Positions 36,768 to 47,005 of a DNA stretch of 64,000 nucleotides are shown in pieces; position 1 is the first letter of the stretch; each line of letters opens with the position of its first letter. The stretch is from Lysinibacillus sp. G4S2 (lineage in GTDB: Bacteria > Bacillota > Bacilli > Bacillales_A > Planococcaceae). The stretch is taken from contig NZ_JAUCFJ010000002.1 in NCBI RefSeq assembly GCF_030348505.1, forward strand, positions 4,468,001 to 4,532,000, given 5' to 3'. The notes under the pieces are model-generated. The model had not been told where the DNA came from, did not search any database, and saw only the letters and a list, made by a program, of their open reading frames with translations. The translations under genes were made by a program, and so were the position numbers.

Positions 36768-37526
36768 TTATTTAATGATCTTGAATTTCAAATCTCTTAA
36801 TCGTAAAATCAGCTTTCCTAATTTTGAATCTGTGAGATAGCCATAATAGACCTCTACTTCTTGTCCACCAAAGCCTACCTTGAATTCGTTAATTTCCTCC
36901 TTGTTCGTTACTGCGCCGAAATCATAGCGTGCGTAGCCTTTGCTTCGGAACATCATGATATTTTCCCAAAGTAAATACCGATTGGCGAAGCGGATTTGTT
37001 GCTTTAAATCTGGTCTATCCTTGATCCAGACAGCGGTACCTGTATATAAATTAAAGACGATATCTTCATCGACAATGTAAAGCCGATAGCACAGTGCTTC
37101 ACCTTTGTCGTTTTGAAGCTTTGTATAGACGAGTGCGCCTTTTTCACGAAGTAGTTTCAAGGTTTGCATATGAAACTTTTGAACGCGATCTGTATTTTTT
37201 ATTTTGGCGAAGGCGTTGTAAAATTGCTGGAATTCCAATAGTTCTTGATCAGAAGGATTTTCTTTTACAATGACCTCATAGGGCTCTTTTTTGGCGCGAC
37301 GTAGCATATAGCGATTCATTTTTGATAAATTGGCTACTAGGATTTCTTCATCTTGCTGTAGCATGATTTGCAGTGTCTTTTGAGTTTGGAGCGATTGTAC
37401 AGGTCGCTTTGTTTGATGGTAGCAAACTAGCTTTTTTCTTTCACTGGCATTATTGCGTTCTTCGGCAAAATAAATGTGCTCTATGTTCATAAACATAAAT
37501 TTTCGTCCTATTGTAAGAATGTTCAT
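36768..37526 (-). CDS. FemAB/GNAT-like acyltransferase (Acetyltransf_6 type)
   Basis: 252 residues; the start is uncertain because GGGGG lies too close to ATG 37526, and Met11/Met13 are alternatives (AGGACG upstream). FQQFYNAFAKIKNTDRVQKF, ALCYRLYIVDEDIVFNLYTG and ARYDFGAVTNKEEINEFKVG fit the GNAT-like fold used by FemX-type peptidoglycan aminoacyl transferases and related cell-surface enzymes. Substrate unknown. Not part of the island. Confidence 0.7.
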   Translation of the reverse strand: MNILTIGRKFMFMNIEHIYFAEERNNASERKKLVCYHQTKRPVQSLQTQKTLQIMLQQDEEILVANLSKMNRYMLRRAKKEPYEVIVKENPSDQELLEFQQFYNAFAKIKNTDRVQKFHMQTLKLLREKGALVYTKLQNDKGEALCYRLYIVDEDIVFNLYTGTAVWIKDRPDLKQQIRFANRYLLWENIMMFRSKGYARYDFGAVTNKEEINEFKVGFGGQEVEVYYGYLTDSKLGKLILRLRDLKFKIIK

Positions 37527-37635
37527 TTCCCCCTATATGCGGTAAAGTTGTTTATCCTTTATTATATTTTTAAATCGACGTCCTTTAGAACAAGCCCTGA
37601 AAATTCTATCCATCCACCTCACACAACCCACATAC

Positions 37636-37668
37636 AAAAAGCTCACCATCCGAAAATAGTGAGCTTTC
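37636..37668 (-). terminator. Terminator after smpB
   Basis: AAAGCTCAC pairs with GTGAGCTTT; TTTTTG follows on the minus strand. Confidence 0.85.
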
Positions 37669-37681
37669 TAACAATCTATTA

Positions 37682-38146
37682 TTATTGGTTTTTCGATTTG
37701 AAGGCGCGTTCCATGTCGCGTTTCGCTTCTTTTTTGCGCATGTCGTTACGTTTGTCGTAATCTTTTTTCCCTTTGCCGACGCCGATTAATAGCTTGGCGT
37801 AGCCGTCTTTAATGTACATTTTTAATGGGACAATTGTGTAGCCATCACGTTTTACAGCACCGACTAGCTCGCCAATTTGCTTTTTATGGAGCAGCAATTT
37901 GCGGGCGCGTAGTGGGTCGTGATTGAAACGGTTGCCTTGTTCGAATGAGCTGACATGCATATTGTTAATCCATGCTTCACCGCTGCGGATTTGTACATAG
38001 GATTCTTTTAGTTGGACCCTTCCTGCACGGATGGATTTAATTTCTGTGCCCGTTAGCACCATGCCCGCTTCGATTGTGTCTTCAATGAAGTAGTCGTGCC
38101 CGGCTTTTTTGTTTTGTGCTAATACTTTCCCAGTACCTTTTGCCAT
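37682..38146 (-). CDS. smpB: SsrA-binding protein SmpB
   Basis: 154 residues, normal length. [40 protein letters not shown] and the basic C-terminal tail ([20 protein letters not shown]) are diagnostic. It delivers tmRNA to stalled ribosomes; its gene lies ~1.1 kb from ssrA in the usual order rnr-smpB-ssrA. Confidence 0.98.
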   Translation of the reverse strand: MAKGTGKVLAQNKKAGHDYFIEDTIEAGMVLTGTEIKSIRAGRVQLKESYVQIRSGEAWINNMHVSSFEQGNRFNHDPLRARKLLLHKKQIGELVGAVKRDGYTIVPLKMYIKDGYAKLLIGVGKGKKDYDKRNDMRKKEAKRDMERAFKSKNQ

Positions 38147-38201
38147 ATAAATTCACCCTCTACTTAAAGGTTAGCAGGGAGTACCTGCTTTATTATTGAT
38201 T

Positions 38202-38238
38202 AAGCGAAAGCACCAGTAAAGTGATATTGGTGCTTTCG
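38202..38238 (-). terminator. Terminator between rnr and smpB
   Basis: GCGAAAGCACCA pairs with TGGTGCTTTCGC across 13 bases. A minus-strand T tract is weak, so partial read-through is likely. Confidence 0.75.
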
Positions 38239-38246
38239 CCTTTCTT

Positions 38247-40751
38247 TTATTTACGTTTTGATTTTTTCTTTTTGCCTTTTTTTGCAACGCCTTCGTAGAA
38301 TTTCTGCTTTTGCTTTACGCCTTTTTTAGGGCCTGGGCTTGAGCCATCTTTGCGGCGTCCTCGTGGATCACAGTCGCTTTCACGTCGCTCTCCTTGTCCG
38401 CCTTGTCTTTCTTCAGTGCGACCACTACGACTGCCACGTCCGCTTCTTTCATCTTCGTTGCGACCACTGCGACTGCCACGTCCGCCTCGTTCTTCTTCGT
38501 TGCGTCCGCCTCTGCGATTGCCACGACTACTACGTTCGCCCTTGTTCTCGCTATAATTTTTACGTGCGTGAATAACAGTTGGTGCTGCTTTTCGAGTTCG
38601 TCCATACGACGTTACCATTCCGACGATTTCAAAGTCAATCGATGACTCCTCAATAATAACATTTGCTACACGTACTGTTACTTCATCCCCGATACGGAAT
38701 TGACGATTTGTACGTTCACCAATCATAATCATTTGACGGTCGTCAAAACGATAGTAGTCATCTGTCATATTGCTAATATGAACAAGTCCTTCGATCGTAT
38801 TTGGAAGCTCCACGAAAATCCCGAAGTTTGTAATAGACGATACGATCCCTTCAAACTCCTCACCAATTTTATCGGACATATATTGTGCTTTTTTCAGCGC
38901 ATCCGTATCGCGCTCTGCATCGACAGCACGGCGTTCACGCTCTGACGTATGATCCGCAATTTCATCCATTGCCATGCCCCACTGTGCAACTGTTTCTCTC
39001 GACGTATCTTTATTAATTAAATACGTTCGAATTAAACGATGCACGATTAAGTCCGGATAACGGCGGATTGGTGACGTAAAGTGTGTATAGAAATCTGTTG
39101 ATAAACCAAAGTGACCTAAGCTTTCAGGATAATATTTTGCCTGTTGCATCGAACGTAGAAGCATTGTTGAAATAACAGGCTCCTCTGGCATGCCTTCAAT
39201 GGCTTTTAATACATCTTGTAGTGCTTTCGGATGTACCGTGTTTCCAGTACCTTTTATTAAAATACCGAAGTTCGTGACAAATTCAAAGAAGCGTTGTAGC
39301 TTTTCTGGCTTTGGATCTTCGTGAATACGATAAAGGAACGGTACATTCATCCAATGGAAATGCTCTGCTACTGTTTCATTGGCCGCTAGCATGAAATCTT
39401 CAATTAATTTCTCAGCTACTGTACGTTCACGTAATTCAATATCGATTGGCCAGCCATCTTCGTCCACGATCACTTTAGATTCTTTAAAGTCAAAGTCAAT
39501 AGCACCACGCATTTCACGTTTAGTACGTAAAATGTTTGACAGCTCAGCCATATGTTTAAACATTGGTACTAGTGGCTCATAGCGGGCCATTAACTCCTTG
39601 TCCTGCTCCTCTAAAATCTTGTATACGTCTTTATATGTCATACGTTCTGTCGTTTTAATGACACTTTGGAAAATTTCATGTGAAATGACATTACCATTTG
39701 CATCAATAATCATTTCACAAGACAGTACTAAACGGTCAACCTGTGGATTTAATGAACAGATGCCATTCGATAGTCGATGTGGAATCATCGGAATAACGCG
39801 GTCTGTTAAATATACACTCGTCGCACGATCATAAGCTTCGATATCTATTACAGAGCCTTGAGTTACATAATAACTAACGTCTGCAATATGTACGCCTAGT
39901 TTATAAGTACCGTCTACGTTTTTCGTTACGGTTACAGCATCATCCAAGTCCTTTGCATCAGCACCATCGATTGTCACAATCGTTTCATGACGTAAATCAC
40001 GGCGACCTTCTAAATCTGCCGCTGTAATTTCATCTGGCACACTTTGTGCAACAGCAACCACTTCTTCTGGGAATTCAGGTGGAATGTCATGCTTATATAA
40101 AATAGATAGAATGTCAACACCTGGGTCATTTTTGTGCCCTAAAATTTTCGTAATATAGCCTGTAGCTGATTTTAAATCCTCTGGCCAAGTAGCCACCTCA
40201 ACGACAACCTTGTGTCCGTCGACAGCTCCTAACGTATCACCTTTAGCAATGAAAATGTCCATCGGTAGTTTTTTGTCATCTAACACAACAAAGCCAAAGC
40301 CTCGATTTGCTTGGAACGTCCCGACAAAGCTTGTTTGTCCTCGTTCTACTACCTTTGTCACTGTTCCTTCACGGCGATCGCCGAATGATTCCTTTAACAC
40401 ACGGATAAGTACGATATCACCGTTTATTGCACCGTTTACTTCATGCGGTGGAATGAAAACATCATCCATCCCTTCAATATCAGGTGTAACAAAGCCGAAG
40501 CCTTTCGCATGCCCGATAAATTTACCTCGCAGTAAATTCATACGCTCTGGCAAGCCATAACGATTAGAGCGAGAACGAACAACTAAACCTTGCCCCTCCA
40601 TACGCACTAACGTTTTCACTAATTCTTTAAATTCGTCAGCATCCTCAAAGCCAAATACGTCCTCGATTTCGCCAACTGTTAATGGTTTATAATCTTCTTC
40701 ACGGAAAAAATCGAGTAACCGACTTTGTAGTGAATTTTTTTGGTCTTTCAT
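38247..40751 (-). CDS. rnr: Ribonuclease R
   Basis: 834 residues. N-terminal winged helix and cold-shock domains (~1-240), RNB catalytic domain with the metal-binding [16 protein letters not shown] and YRIHEDP, S1 domain ([20 protein letters not shown]), then an unusually long tail of RGxR/ERGGRGSR repeats and a Lys-rich end (~745-834). It is a processive 3'-5' exonuclease for structured RNA and works with tmRNA in clearing defective mRNA. ORFs opposite the tail are shadows of its repeats. Confidence 0.97.
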   Translation of the reverse strand: MKDQKNSLQSRLLDFFREEDYKPLTVGEIEDVFGFEDADEFKELVKTLVRMEGQGLVVRSRSNRYGLPERMNLLRGKFIGHAKGFGFVTPDIEGMDDVFIPPHEVNGAINGDIVLIRVLKESFGDRREGTVTKVVERGQTSFVGTFQANRGFGFVVLDDKKLPMDIFIAKGDTLGAVDGHKVVVEVATWPEDLKSATGYITKILGHKNDPGVDILSILYKHDIPPEFPEEVVAVAQSVPDEITAADLEGRRDLRHETIVTIDGADAKDLDDAVTVTKNVDGTYKLGVHIADVSYYVTQGSVIDIEAYDRATSVYLTDRVIPMIPHRLSNGICSLNPQVDRLVLSCEMIIDANGNVISHEIFQSVIKTTERMTYKDVYKILEEQDKELMARYEPLVPMFKHMAELSNILRTKREMRGAIDFDFKESKVIVDEDGWPIDIELRERTVAEKLIEDFMLAANETVAEHFHWMNVPFLYRIHEDPKPEKLQRFFEFVTNFGILIKGTGNTVHPKALQDVLKAIEGMPEEPVISTMLLRSMQQAKYYPESLGHFGLSTDFYTHFTSPIRRYPDLIVHRLIRTYLINKDTSRETVAQWGMAMDEIADHTSERERRAVDAERDTDALKKAQYMSDKIGEEFEGIVSSITNFGIFVELPNTIEGLVHISNMTDDYYRFDDRQMIMIGERTNRQFRIGDEVTVRVANVIIEESSIDFEIVGMVTSYGRTRKAAPTVIHARKNYSENKGERSSRGNRRGGRNEEERGGRGSRSGRNEDERSGRGSRSGRTEERQGGQGERRESDCDPRGRRKDGSSPGPKKGVKQKQKFYEGVAKKGKKKKSKRK

Positions 40752-40787
40752 AATTTCCCTCCTTCATGAGAAAATCCTTCTTATGTT

Positions 40788-41534
40788 TTATTGTGCCCAA
40801 TTTAGGCTTTCTAAAAAGTGATAAATATCTTCATGTAACTGATCTTTTTCTTGATCTAACGTAATAACATGCTTTGAGTTTTCATACCACTTGATTTGTT
40901 TTTCAAGTGACTCAGTTTGATTATATATAATGTTGGCAGATTCTGTCTCAATTACCTCGTCATTTGTCGCTTGTACGACAAAAATTGGTGCATAAATCAT
41001 GTCAATTTGCTGACGCGTCTGATCAATAAATTCTCGCAACTCTTGTAAAGATGGCATGCCCTTTTCAGCAATTAACGAAACTTCAGCTTCGATTTGCTCT
41101 TCATCTTTACCTTGGAACTTTTTATAGTCCCTTGCATATTTCAGGACACCTTCGAACATAATGTCCGTTGTGCGCATCGTCATCGGGGAACACATCGTCA
41201 CGATACCTTTAACTGGGTTATTCAGCGCAACGTTTAAAGCCATCACACCACCCAACGACAATCCAGCCACAGCAATTTCCTGATAGCCCGCTTCCTGTAG
41301 CTGTTTGTACGCAGCTATGACATCCTGCCACCAATCAGCAGGACCTGTTGTAATAAGTTCCTCCGGTTCCACACCGTGACCTTTATAATGAGGCGCTAAT
41401 GTAGTATACCCTTTTTTCTCTAAAAACCTACCAAGCATTCGCACATCCGCCGAGCTTCCTGTAAACCCATGCAGTAATAAAACCGCTCGTGATCCTGCTT
41501 GAAAGAAAAAAGGCTGTGATAATGATTTTTTCAT
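40788..41534 (-). CDS. est: Carboxylesterase (Est30-like alpha/beta hydrolase)
   Basis: 248 residues. [20 protein letters not shown] oxyanion region, nucleophile elbow GLSLGG, acid in ATNDEVIE and His in [20 protein letters not shown]. Hydrolyses short-chain esters; physiological substrate unknown. Position between secG and rnr is conserved in Bacilli. Confidence 0.93.
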   Translation of the reverse strand: MKKSLSQPFFFQAGSRAVLLLHGFTGSSADVRMLGRFLEKKGYTTLAPHYKGHGVEPEELITTGPADWWQDVIAAYKQLQEAGYQEIAVAGLSLGGVMALNVALNNPVKGIVTMCSPMTMRTTDIMFEGVLKYARDYKKFQGKDEEQIEAEVSLIAEKGMPSLQELREFIDQTRQQIDMIYAPIFVVQATNDEVIETESANIIYNQTESLEKQIKWYENSKHVITLDQEKDQLHEDIYHFLESLNWAQ

Positions 41535-41650
41535 CGCGAGCTCTCCTTCATCCTAATACATACTATAACCATTATAGCCATACTGAAGCTTCCTCAAAAG
41601 CTTTGGCGATTGTTACTTTTTTTATGAGGTTTTATCGGTTAATTTGATGG

Positions 41651-41796
41651 GTCTTTTTGGCATTTTGATGGTCTTTCCGGCATTTTGAGGATTCTATCCG
41701 TCATTTTGGCTCTTCTATCCACGATTTTGATGGTTCTATCCACGATTTCAATGGTTCTATCCACGACTCTAGCTTTTCCATCTATCATTTTGCGAT
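41651..41796. repeat. Seven 20-21-bp repeats, family 1
   Basis: Units follow TTCTATCCACGATTTTGATG with drift; the first is 20 bp, the next six exactly 21 bp. The array runs without a gap into family 2. Confidence 0.85.
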
Positions 41797-42116
41797 TCGC
41801 GGGTATTCGCCTTGCTTTCGCGGGTATTGCTCTGCTTCGCGGGTATTCACCCTGCTTCCGCGGGTATTCGCCCTGCTTCCGCGGGTATTGCTCTGCTTCG
41901 CGGGTATTGCTCTGCTCCGCGGGTATTCGCCTCGCTTTCGCGGGTATTCACCTCGCTTCCGCGGGTATTCGCCTCGCTTCCGCGGGTATTCGCCTTGTTT
42001 CGCGGGTATTGCTCTGCTTCGCGGGTATTTGCTTCGCTTCCGCGGGTATTCGCTTCGCTTTCGCGGGTATTCACTCCACTTCCGCGGGTATTTCCCTCCC
42101 CCGCGCGGGTATTCAC
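41797..42116. repeat. Sixteen 19-21-bp GC-rich repeats, family 2
   Basis: Each unit starts CGCGGGTATT, continuing CGCCTCGCTTC or GCTCTGCTT; most are 21 bp, several 19. GC content is far above the surroundings. Long ORFs here in several frames are a by-product of a period divisible by three. Confidence 0.92.
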
Positions 42117-42165
42117 TTTACTGAACTAACTATGTATTGGCGTCCAAATAATTAGCACCATAAAA

Positions 42166-42195
42166 GAAAACGCCCAACCAGTAAGGTTAGGCGAT
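42166..42195 (-). terminator. Terminator after secG
   Basis: CGCCCAACC pairs with GGTTAGGCG; short T-rich stretch on the minus side (CGTTTTCTTTT). Confidence 0.8.
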
Positions 42196-42208
42196 ATATC
42201 TTCAACTA

Positions 42209-42436
42209 TTAGATTTTTGTAATAGCGAGTGCTAAAATAAAGAATAATATTGCTAACACAACTGTTGCACGGTGAAGGATTAGATCCATACCACGTGCTT
42301 TTTGCTTTCCAAATAGTTGTTCAGCTCCACCCGAGATGGCACCTGACAAGCCTGCACTTTTACTAGATTGAAGTAATACTACAACGATCAACGCTATTGA
42401 TACGATTATTAATGAAACTAATACTACTGTATGCAT
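42209..42436 (-). CDS. secG: Protein-export membrane protein SecG
   Basis: 75 residues from ATG 42436 (GGGAGGTGCAGTGG upstream), the usual SecG length. Two membrane segments ([19 protein letters not shown] and [16 protein letters not shown]) flank the conserved [20 protein letters not shown]. Part of SecYEG translocon. Confidence 0.95.
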   Translation of the reverse strand: MHTVVLVSLIIVSIALIVVVLLQSSKSAGLSGAISGGAEQLFGKQKARGMDLILHRATVVLAILFFILALAITKI

Positions 42437-42558
42437 CCACTGCACCTCCCGAACTTCGAACATCACAACAAATCACATTATAACAAAAAAAGGTTGCCTT
42501 GACAAACTGAGATTAATAAATAACCTTATTTTTCCCATTTAAGTTATTTTTAAACCCT

Positions 42559-42787
42559 TTGCCATAACGCGAGATTGATTACCGTTCCGACTGGGGCGTC
42601 CGATAAGCCGCTTAAGCCAACACGATGTTGGTCACGAAGGCGTTATCACAGGATGTGATGCTCTTAGCCTTCGTCCTCTTCTGGCTCGCTCCATAGTCTC
42701 ATCTATAACGCTGATCCCCAAGGAGTCGCCCAGTCGGAACGAAGATCAATTTTTAATATAAATGTCATTCCCATCTATTGGTGAAGA
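42559..42787. repeat. MITE-like dispersed repeat, diverged copy
   Basis: Shares GTTCCGACTGGGGCG, CGTCCGATAAGCCGCTT, TCTCATCTATAACGCTGATC, CCCAAGGAGTCGCCCAGTC and the AAATGTCATTCC end with the good copies at 53.4 and 55.8 kb, with an extra inner insert. No clean terminal repeat or target duplication. Confidence 0.7.
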
Positions 42788-42870
42788 ATTTAGTTTTACA
42801 AAAAATAGATAACACCTCCTTAACGCATTAACCTATAATAGTTAAAAATGTAATAATAATGGAGGTACAT

Positions 42871-44109
42871 ATGAAGAAGTATATGTGGCTGATTTTTTTG
42901 CTCATTCCTTTAAGCTTGCTTACTGCTTGTTCAGCTACTTTTAAGGCAATCAATGCACTAGTAGACGAGGAACCTGAATCGCAAGAAGAAGCCTTTACAG
43001 AAGACAAGCAACCTGCTAGCAAAGCGCCATCCGCAGATTTTTCAACAGATGATCTTTTTTCAACGACATTATTCAAAAAAGATCCTGCCTTGCTTCAATT
43101 TTCAAAGATCATCGAAAAGCGAATATCAAAATTCGAGCCAAACTTTAAAGTATTATATAGAGGAAAATTAGATTGGGATACACTTAAAGTACAGCTAGAT
43201 GATATAAAAAGCTTAATTTCCTTTGTTAACCCTTATACTGCAGGTTATATCGACAGTTTCACATGTGAAGCAATAGAAACGGATAACGGGTACTTAATCG
43301 AATTTAATTTTACATATTTCTCAGATGCCGAGAAAGAAAAGTTAGTTGATTCTTATGTTCAAGAATTTACTAATTTGTATATTACAAATGACATGGATGA
43401 CTTTAGTCGTGCTAAAACCATCAATGACTATATCGTACAACTAGCTACTTATTCTGGAGAAAGTGAGACTTATGGTCAAACAGTTTATGAATTAATCAGT
43501 AAAGAAACTGGGGTTTGTCAAGCTTACGCATTACTAGCCTATCGTTTATTTTTAGCGGCTGGTCTCGATGTTAAATACGTTTATGGCTACAGCGATAATC
43601 AGCTTCATGCATGGAATTTAGTAAGTATTGACGGTAATTGGTATCATATTGATACGACTTGGAATGATGTCGATCCTAATGAGCCTTATGCTATTTCCTA
43701 CGCATATTTTTTAGTGAATGACGAAAAACTAAGTGAAGATCATCTATGGGTAAGGGAAAACTATGTTGTTGCTACAAGTAATGCTTACGATTTTATGCAT
43801 GATATGTGGTACGCAGATACTGTTGGCAACGTTATTTATTATACTAGCATAACCGACAGCATGGTATACGCTTATGACATAGCAACAAAACAAACTGCAC
43901 AAATTACTGAATCAGCCTGCTACTACTTAGCTGCTGATGACAATGCGGTTTATTGCAGTGATTATGATAATGCAGGCTATTTAACAAAAATTAATGTAAA
44001 CAATGGCTCAGAGGAAGTGTTATTAGAAGAAGAAGTTCTAAACTTGTTCATTGATGAAGATGGTGTTTTACTTTATGAAACACTTGACGGTGAAGAACAT
44101 TCTTTCTAG
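42871..44109 (+). CDS. Transglutaminase-like lipoprotein
   Basis: 412 residues from ATG 42871 behind GGAGGTACAT. Lipobox SLLTAC makes it a membrane-anchored lipoprotein. The middle domain has the Cys-His-Asp triad of transglutaminase-like proteases: KETGVCQAYALLAYRLFLAA, QLHAWNLVSIDGNWYHIDTT. The C-terminal ~120 residues look like beta-propeller repeats (DUF5050-like). Probably acts on cell-surface peptides; substrate unknown. Confidence 0.85.
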   Translation: MKKYMWLIFLLIPLSLLTACSATFKAINALVDEEPESQEEAFTEDKQPASKAPSADFSTDDLFSTTLFKKDPALLQFSKIIEKRISKFEPNFKVLYRGKLDWDTLKVQLDDIKSLISFVNPYTAGYIDSFTCEAIETDNGYLIEFNFTYFSDAEKEKLVDSYVQEFTNLYITNDMDDFSRAKTINDYIVQLATYSGESETYGQTVYELISKETGVCQAYALLAYRLFLAAGLDVKYVYGYSDNQLHAWNLVSIDGNWYHIDTTWNDVDPNEPYAISYAYFLVNDEKLSEDHLWVRENYVVATSNAYDFMHDMWYADTVGNVIYYTSITDSMVYAYDIATKQTAQITESACYYLAADDNAVYCSDYDNAGYLTKINVNNGSEEVLLEEEVLNLFIDEDGVLLYETLDGEEHSF

Positions 44110-44131
44110 CCAAGCCATAAAATTACTGAAA

Positions 44132-44166
44132 GAATCTGCTAGCTTCCAGTAAGCAGATTCTATTTT
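44132..44166 (+). terminator. Terminator after the lipoprotein
   Basis: AGAATCTGCT pairs with AGCAGATTCT, then ATTTTT. Confidence 0.88.
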
Positions 44167-44258
44167 TCCCCTTCAATACCACATTTTTCTCCACTTTCAC
44201 TCTTAATAGCAACTTTCCTTTACACTTACTTTTTGAATTCACCTAAAGGAGGCAAATC

Positions 44259-45905
44259 ATGAAATACTCAAAAAAATGGTGTTCATTGTTTTTTGCAAGT
44301 GCCCTTATTTTATCGTCGTTTAGTATCGCTCAACCGGAAGTACAAGCAGCTGAAGTAAAGAAGCCAACAAATGTTATTATGCTGGTGATGGATGGCAGTA
44401 GTAATAGTGCCGTTACTCTTTCTCGTTGGTATAAAGGTGAAAGCTTGGCAATGGACGAAATTTTATCAGGTGCCGTGCGTACGTACTCTGCTGAATCGGC
44501 AATTACAGACTCTGCTCCTGCCGCTACTGCATTAGCAACTGGTCATAAATCAAATGATAATTATGTCGGTGTGTTACCGTCTGTTATTAATTCACCAGGG
44601 CTAGAGCAAATTGCTAAAGAGGATGCCTTTAAACCTGTAGCCAATGTTTTAGAAGGGGCTAAACAACAGGGCAAGGCAACAGGATTGATTTCAACTTCTG
44701 AAATTCAACATGCGACACCAGCAGGATTTTCTGCACATGTTAATAATAGAAGCCAATATGATAACATCGCTGAGCAGCAAGTTTATCAAAATATTGATGT
44801 CGTATTAGGTGGTGGCTTTGAGTCTCTGGTGCCAGGCTCAACAAAAAATGCTCGTAAAGATGGCGAGAATTTAGTAGATGTCCTAAAAGAAAAAAAATAT
44901 GACATCGTTAAAACACGCGATGAGCTCCTAAATAGCCATTCATCAAAAATTTGGGGAAGCTTTGCTCCAGGTGCCCTTGCCTTCGATTTGGATCGGGCTA
45001 CCACAAAAGCATCTGAACCAACTCTTGCTGAGATGACGAATAAAGCAATTAATACGCTGAAAAAGGATGAGGGCGGCTTCTTCTTATTTGTAGAAGGCAG
45101 TAAGGTGGACTGGGCGGCTCATGCCAATGACACAATCGGTATCATTAGTGACATTCTATCCTTTGATGCTGCAGTGAAAGAAGCCGTTGATTTTGCAAAA
45201 GAAGATGGCAATACAATGGTCATTGCTGTTACAGACCATTGTAATAGTGGTATTTCAATGGGTAATGCCAACACGTCTAGTACTTACGCTAGCATACCTG
45301 TATCTGCCTATATCGATCCTCTGAAGAAAGCTACAATGACAATTGAAGGTGCGTTAAGCTACTTAAAAAAAGATAAATCAAATATTGTAGAAGTCGCTGC
45401 ACTTTATGGATTAGATAATTTATCTAAGGGCGAGCTAGCAACATTAAAATCGACTAAAAACATCGGCAAAGAAATGGTAAAAATGCTTGCAAATCGGGCA
45501 AACATTGGCTATACAACTGGTGGGCATACTGGTGAAGATGTATTCTTATATTCATACGGGCCATCAAAAATTACAGGTCTTGTAGAAAACACAGATTTAG
45601 CACATTCAATGGCACAGTTTATGGGCTTTGATTTAAATAAGCTTACAGATGATTTATATATCCCCGCTACAAAAGAATTCAAAGAAAAAGGCTATACAAC
45701 TAAAATTGACTTAGCTGACAAAGAAAACCCTAAGTTTATTGCAAAAAAAAATGATGTAACCGTTACAATTCCTGTGAATAAGAACACGTTGATGTATGAG
45801 GACACCTCAACAAAGACGACAAAGACTCATACTTTCGACACAATCAATGTCTACAACGGCACTGAATTTTACGTTTCAAAAAAAGTTTTAAATGTAATCA
45901 AATAA
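44259..45905 (+). CDS. Secreted alkaline phosphatase
   Basis: 548 residues. Signal peptide MKKWC-type (KKWCSLFFASALILSSF) cleaved near VQAA. Metal ligands and nucleophile: MLVMDGSSNSAV, AITDSAPAATALATGHKSN (Ser), FVEGSKVDWAAHAND, AVTDHCNSG and TGGHTGEDVFLY. PhoA family; releases phosphate from monoesters outside the cell. A ~60-residue C-terminal extension follows the core. AAAGGAGGCAAATC precedes ATG. No PhoB-box-like repeat is obvious upstream. Confidence 0.94.
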   Translation: MKYSKKWCSLFFASALILSSFSIAQPEVQAAEVKKPTNVIMLVMDGSSNSAVTLSRWYKGESLAMDEILSGAVRTYSAESAITDSAPAATALATGHKSNDNYVGVLPSVINSPGLEQIAKEDAFKPVANVLEGAKQQGKATGLISTSEIQHATPAGFSAHVNNRSQYDNIAEQQVYQNIDVVLGGGFESLVPGSTKNARKDGENLVDVLKEKKYDIVKTRDELLNSHSSKIWGSFAPGALAFDLDRATTKASEPTLAEMTNKAINTLKKDEGGFFLFVEGSKVDWAAHANDTIGIISDILSFDAAVKEAVDFAKEDGNTMVIAVTDHCNSGISMGNANTSSTYASIPVSAYIDPLKKATMTIEGALSYLKKDKSNIVEVAALYGLDNLSKGELATLKSTKNIGKEMVKMLANRANIGYTTGGHTGEDVFLYSYGPSKITGLVENTDLAHSMAQFMGFDLNKLTDDLYIPATKEFKEKGYTTKIDLADKENPKFIAKKNDVTVTIPVNKNTLMYEDTSTKTTKTHTFDTINVYNGTEFYVSKKVLNVIK

Positions 45906-45912
45906 TAAATGG

Positions 45913-45955
45913 GGTGCTATCATAAGTTGAGATAATTAACTGATGATAGCATTTT
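45913..45955 (+). terminator. Terminator after alkaline phosphatase
   Basis: TGCTATCAT pairs with ATGATAGCA, then TTTTTC. Confidence 0.88.
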
Positions 45956-46208
45956 TCTTTTGCTCAATATGTATCGCAACAGCCCTCAAAAGATTGCCAA
46001 CTCCATAATCTGCTTAATATCCCCCTTTTTCATCCCATTATTTTAGAAACGGGAGACTTTTGTAACTGCCGCTGCCACTTTCGTTTGCTGAAAGAGGTAA
46101 AAAATAATACCGACATTTTTCATTGAATTTACTTTGATTTTACTTTTATTCATTAAGCTTAATATAATGCGTTAAAAATGGTAATAATAAACAATATAAA
46201 AATTATTC

Positions 46209-46577
46209 GGCACATCACCAAAAGTTGTGGATAACATTTTTTTAAATATATGCCTTGTATATTAGTTGATTGGAGTAGGGGCTGGTCGTGCCCAGTCGGA
46301 ACGGAAATCAACTACACGTTATGGTGTGTTCATCCATTAAGCGAGCGTGCAATAACGCAAGGAAGTTTATCGTTCACGACCTTTTACCAAAAGTTAGGAA
46401 TGACATTTATTAAAACGTATGTTATTTATATAAGTTGAGCGGAATGGAGACTGAGCGACTCCTTGGGGATTAATCCTGAAGCGAGCCTATCAGAGGAACA
46501 AGGCTAAAAGGTAGGGCGTCCCACGGAAAACGTACAGTTGGAAACGAAAATCAATCACTCGTTATGTTATGAGCCGG
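46209..46577. repeat. Two MITE-like copies in tandem, both rearranged
   Basis: 46209-46333 has the left end (CACATCACCAAAAGTTGTGG) but lost most of the inside. 46384-46577 has ACCAAAAGTTAGGAATGACA, CGACTCCTTGGGGATTA and ends TTATGAGCC. The small ORF at 46250 is within this element and not a gene. Confidence 0.7.
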
Positions 46578-46849
46578 CAAATTAAGTTGGAAAAACGACA
46601 ATAATAAACCAATTTCTTTTCTTCCATTTTAACTAACTTTTCCAAAATCTTAATTTTACCTTAAACTTTTCTTATGATTTAATGAATAATTTAAAATTCG
46701 GCAACATTTTTCTCCACTTTCCGTCAAAACAGTGATAAAAATTTAATAAAAGGAAAAAAGGTTACTAAAAATAACTTGAAAAAATATGTATTTTTTTAGT
46801 ATATTTACAAAGTTATATTCTTTTTTCATTTATAATTGGAGGTGGACAT

Positions 46850-46987
46850 ATGCAATCCATCAAAAATAATGAGCTTTTTCGTTTTATAGGCTTTACGTTA
46901 TTTTATTTCATCATTTTGGTGCTCTTGTTTCTTATTCATGGCTTCCATGATATGAATGCAGGACCATTTATATATACTGAATTTTAA
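46850..46987 (+). CDS. dltX: DltX, D-alanylation peptide
   Basis: 45 residues: one membrane segment (FIGFTLFYFIILVLLFLIHG) and the C-terminal motif PFIYTEF typical of DltX. GGAGGTGGACAT precedes ATG; dltA starts 18 bases after its stop. DltX carries the D-Ala-acylated tyrosine intermediate from DltB to lipoteichoic acid with DltD. Confidence 0.92.
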   Translation: MQSIKNNELFRFIGFTLFYFIILVLLFLIHGFHDMNAGPFIYTEF

Positions 46988-47005
46988 GAAAAGGAGATAT
47001 ATATT

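Noticed and set aside
41685-42155. Four overlapping 78-156-residue ORFs on both strands
   Set aside because: They translate the 21-bp repeats in several frames at once; a period divisible by three keeps frames open. No ribosome sites.
46250-46438. 62-residue ORF upstream of dltX
   Set aside because: Lies inside MITE sequence and has no ribosome site.
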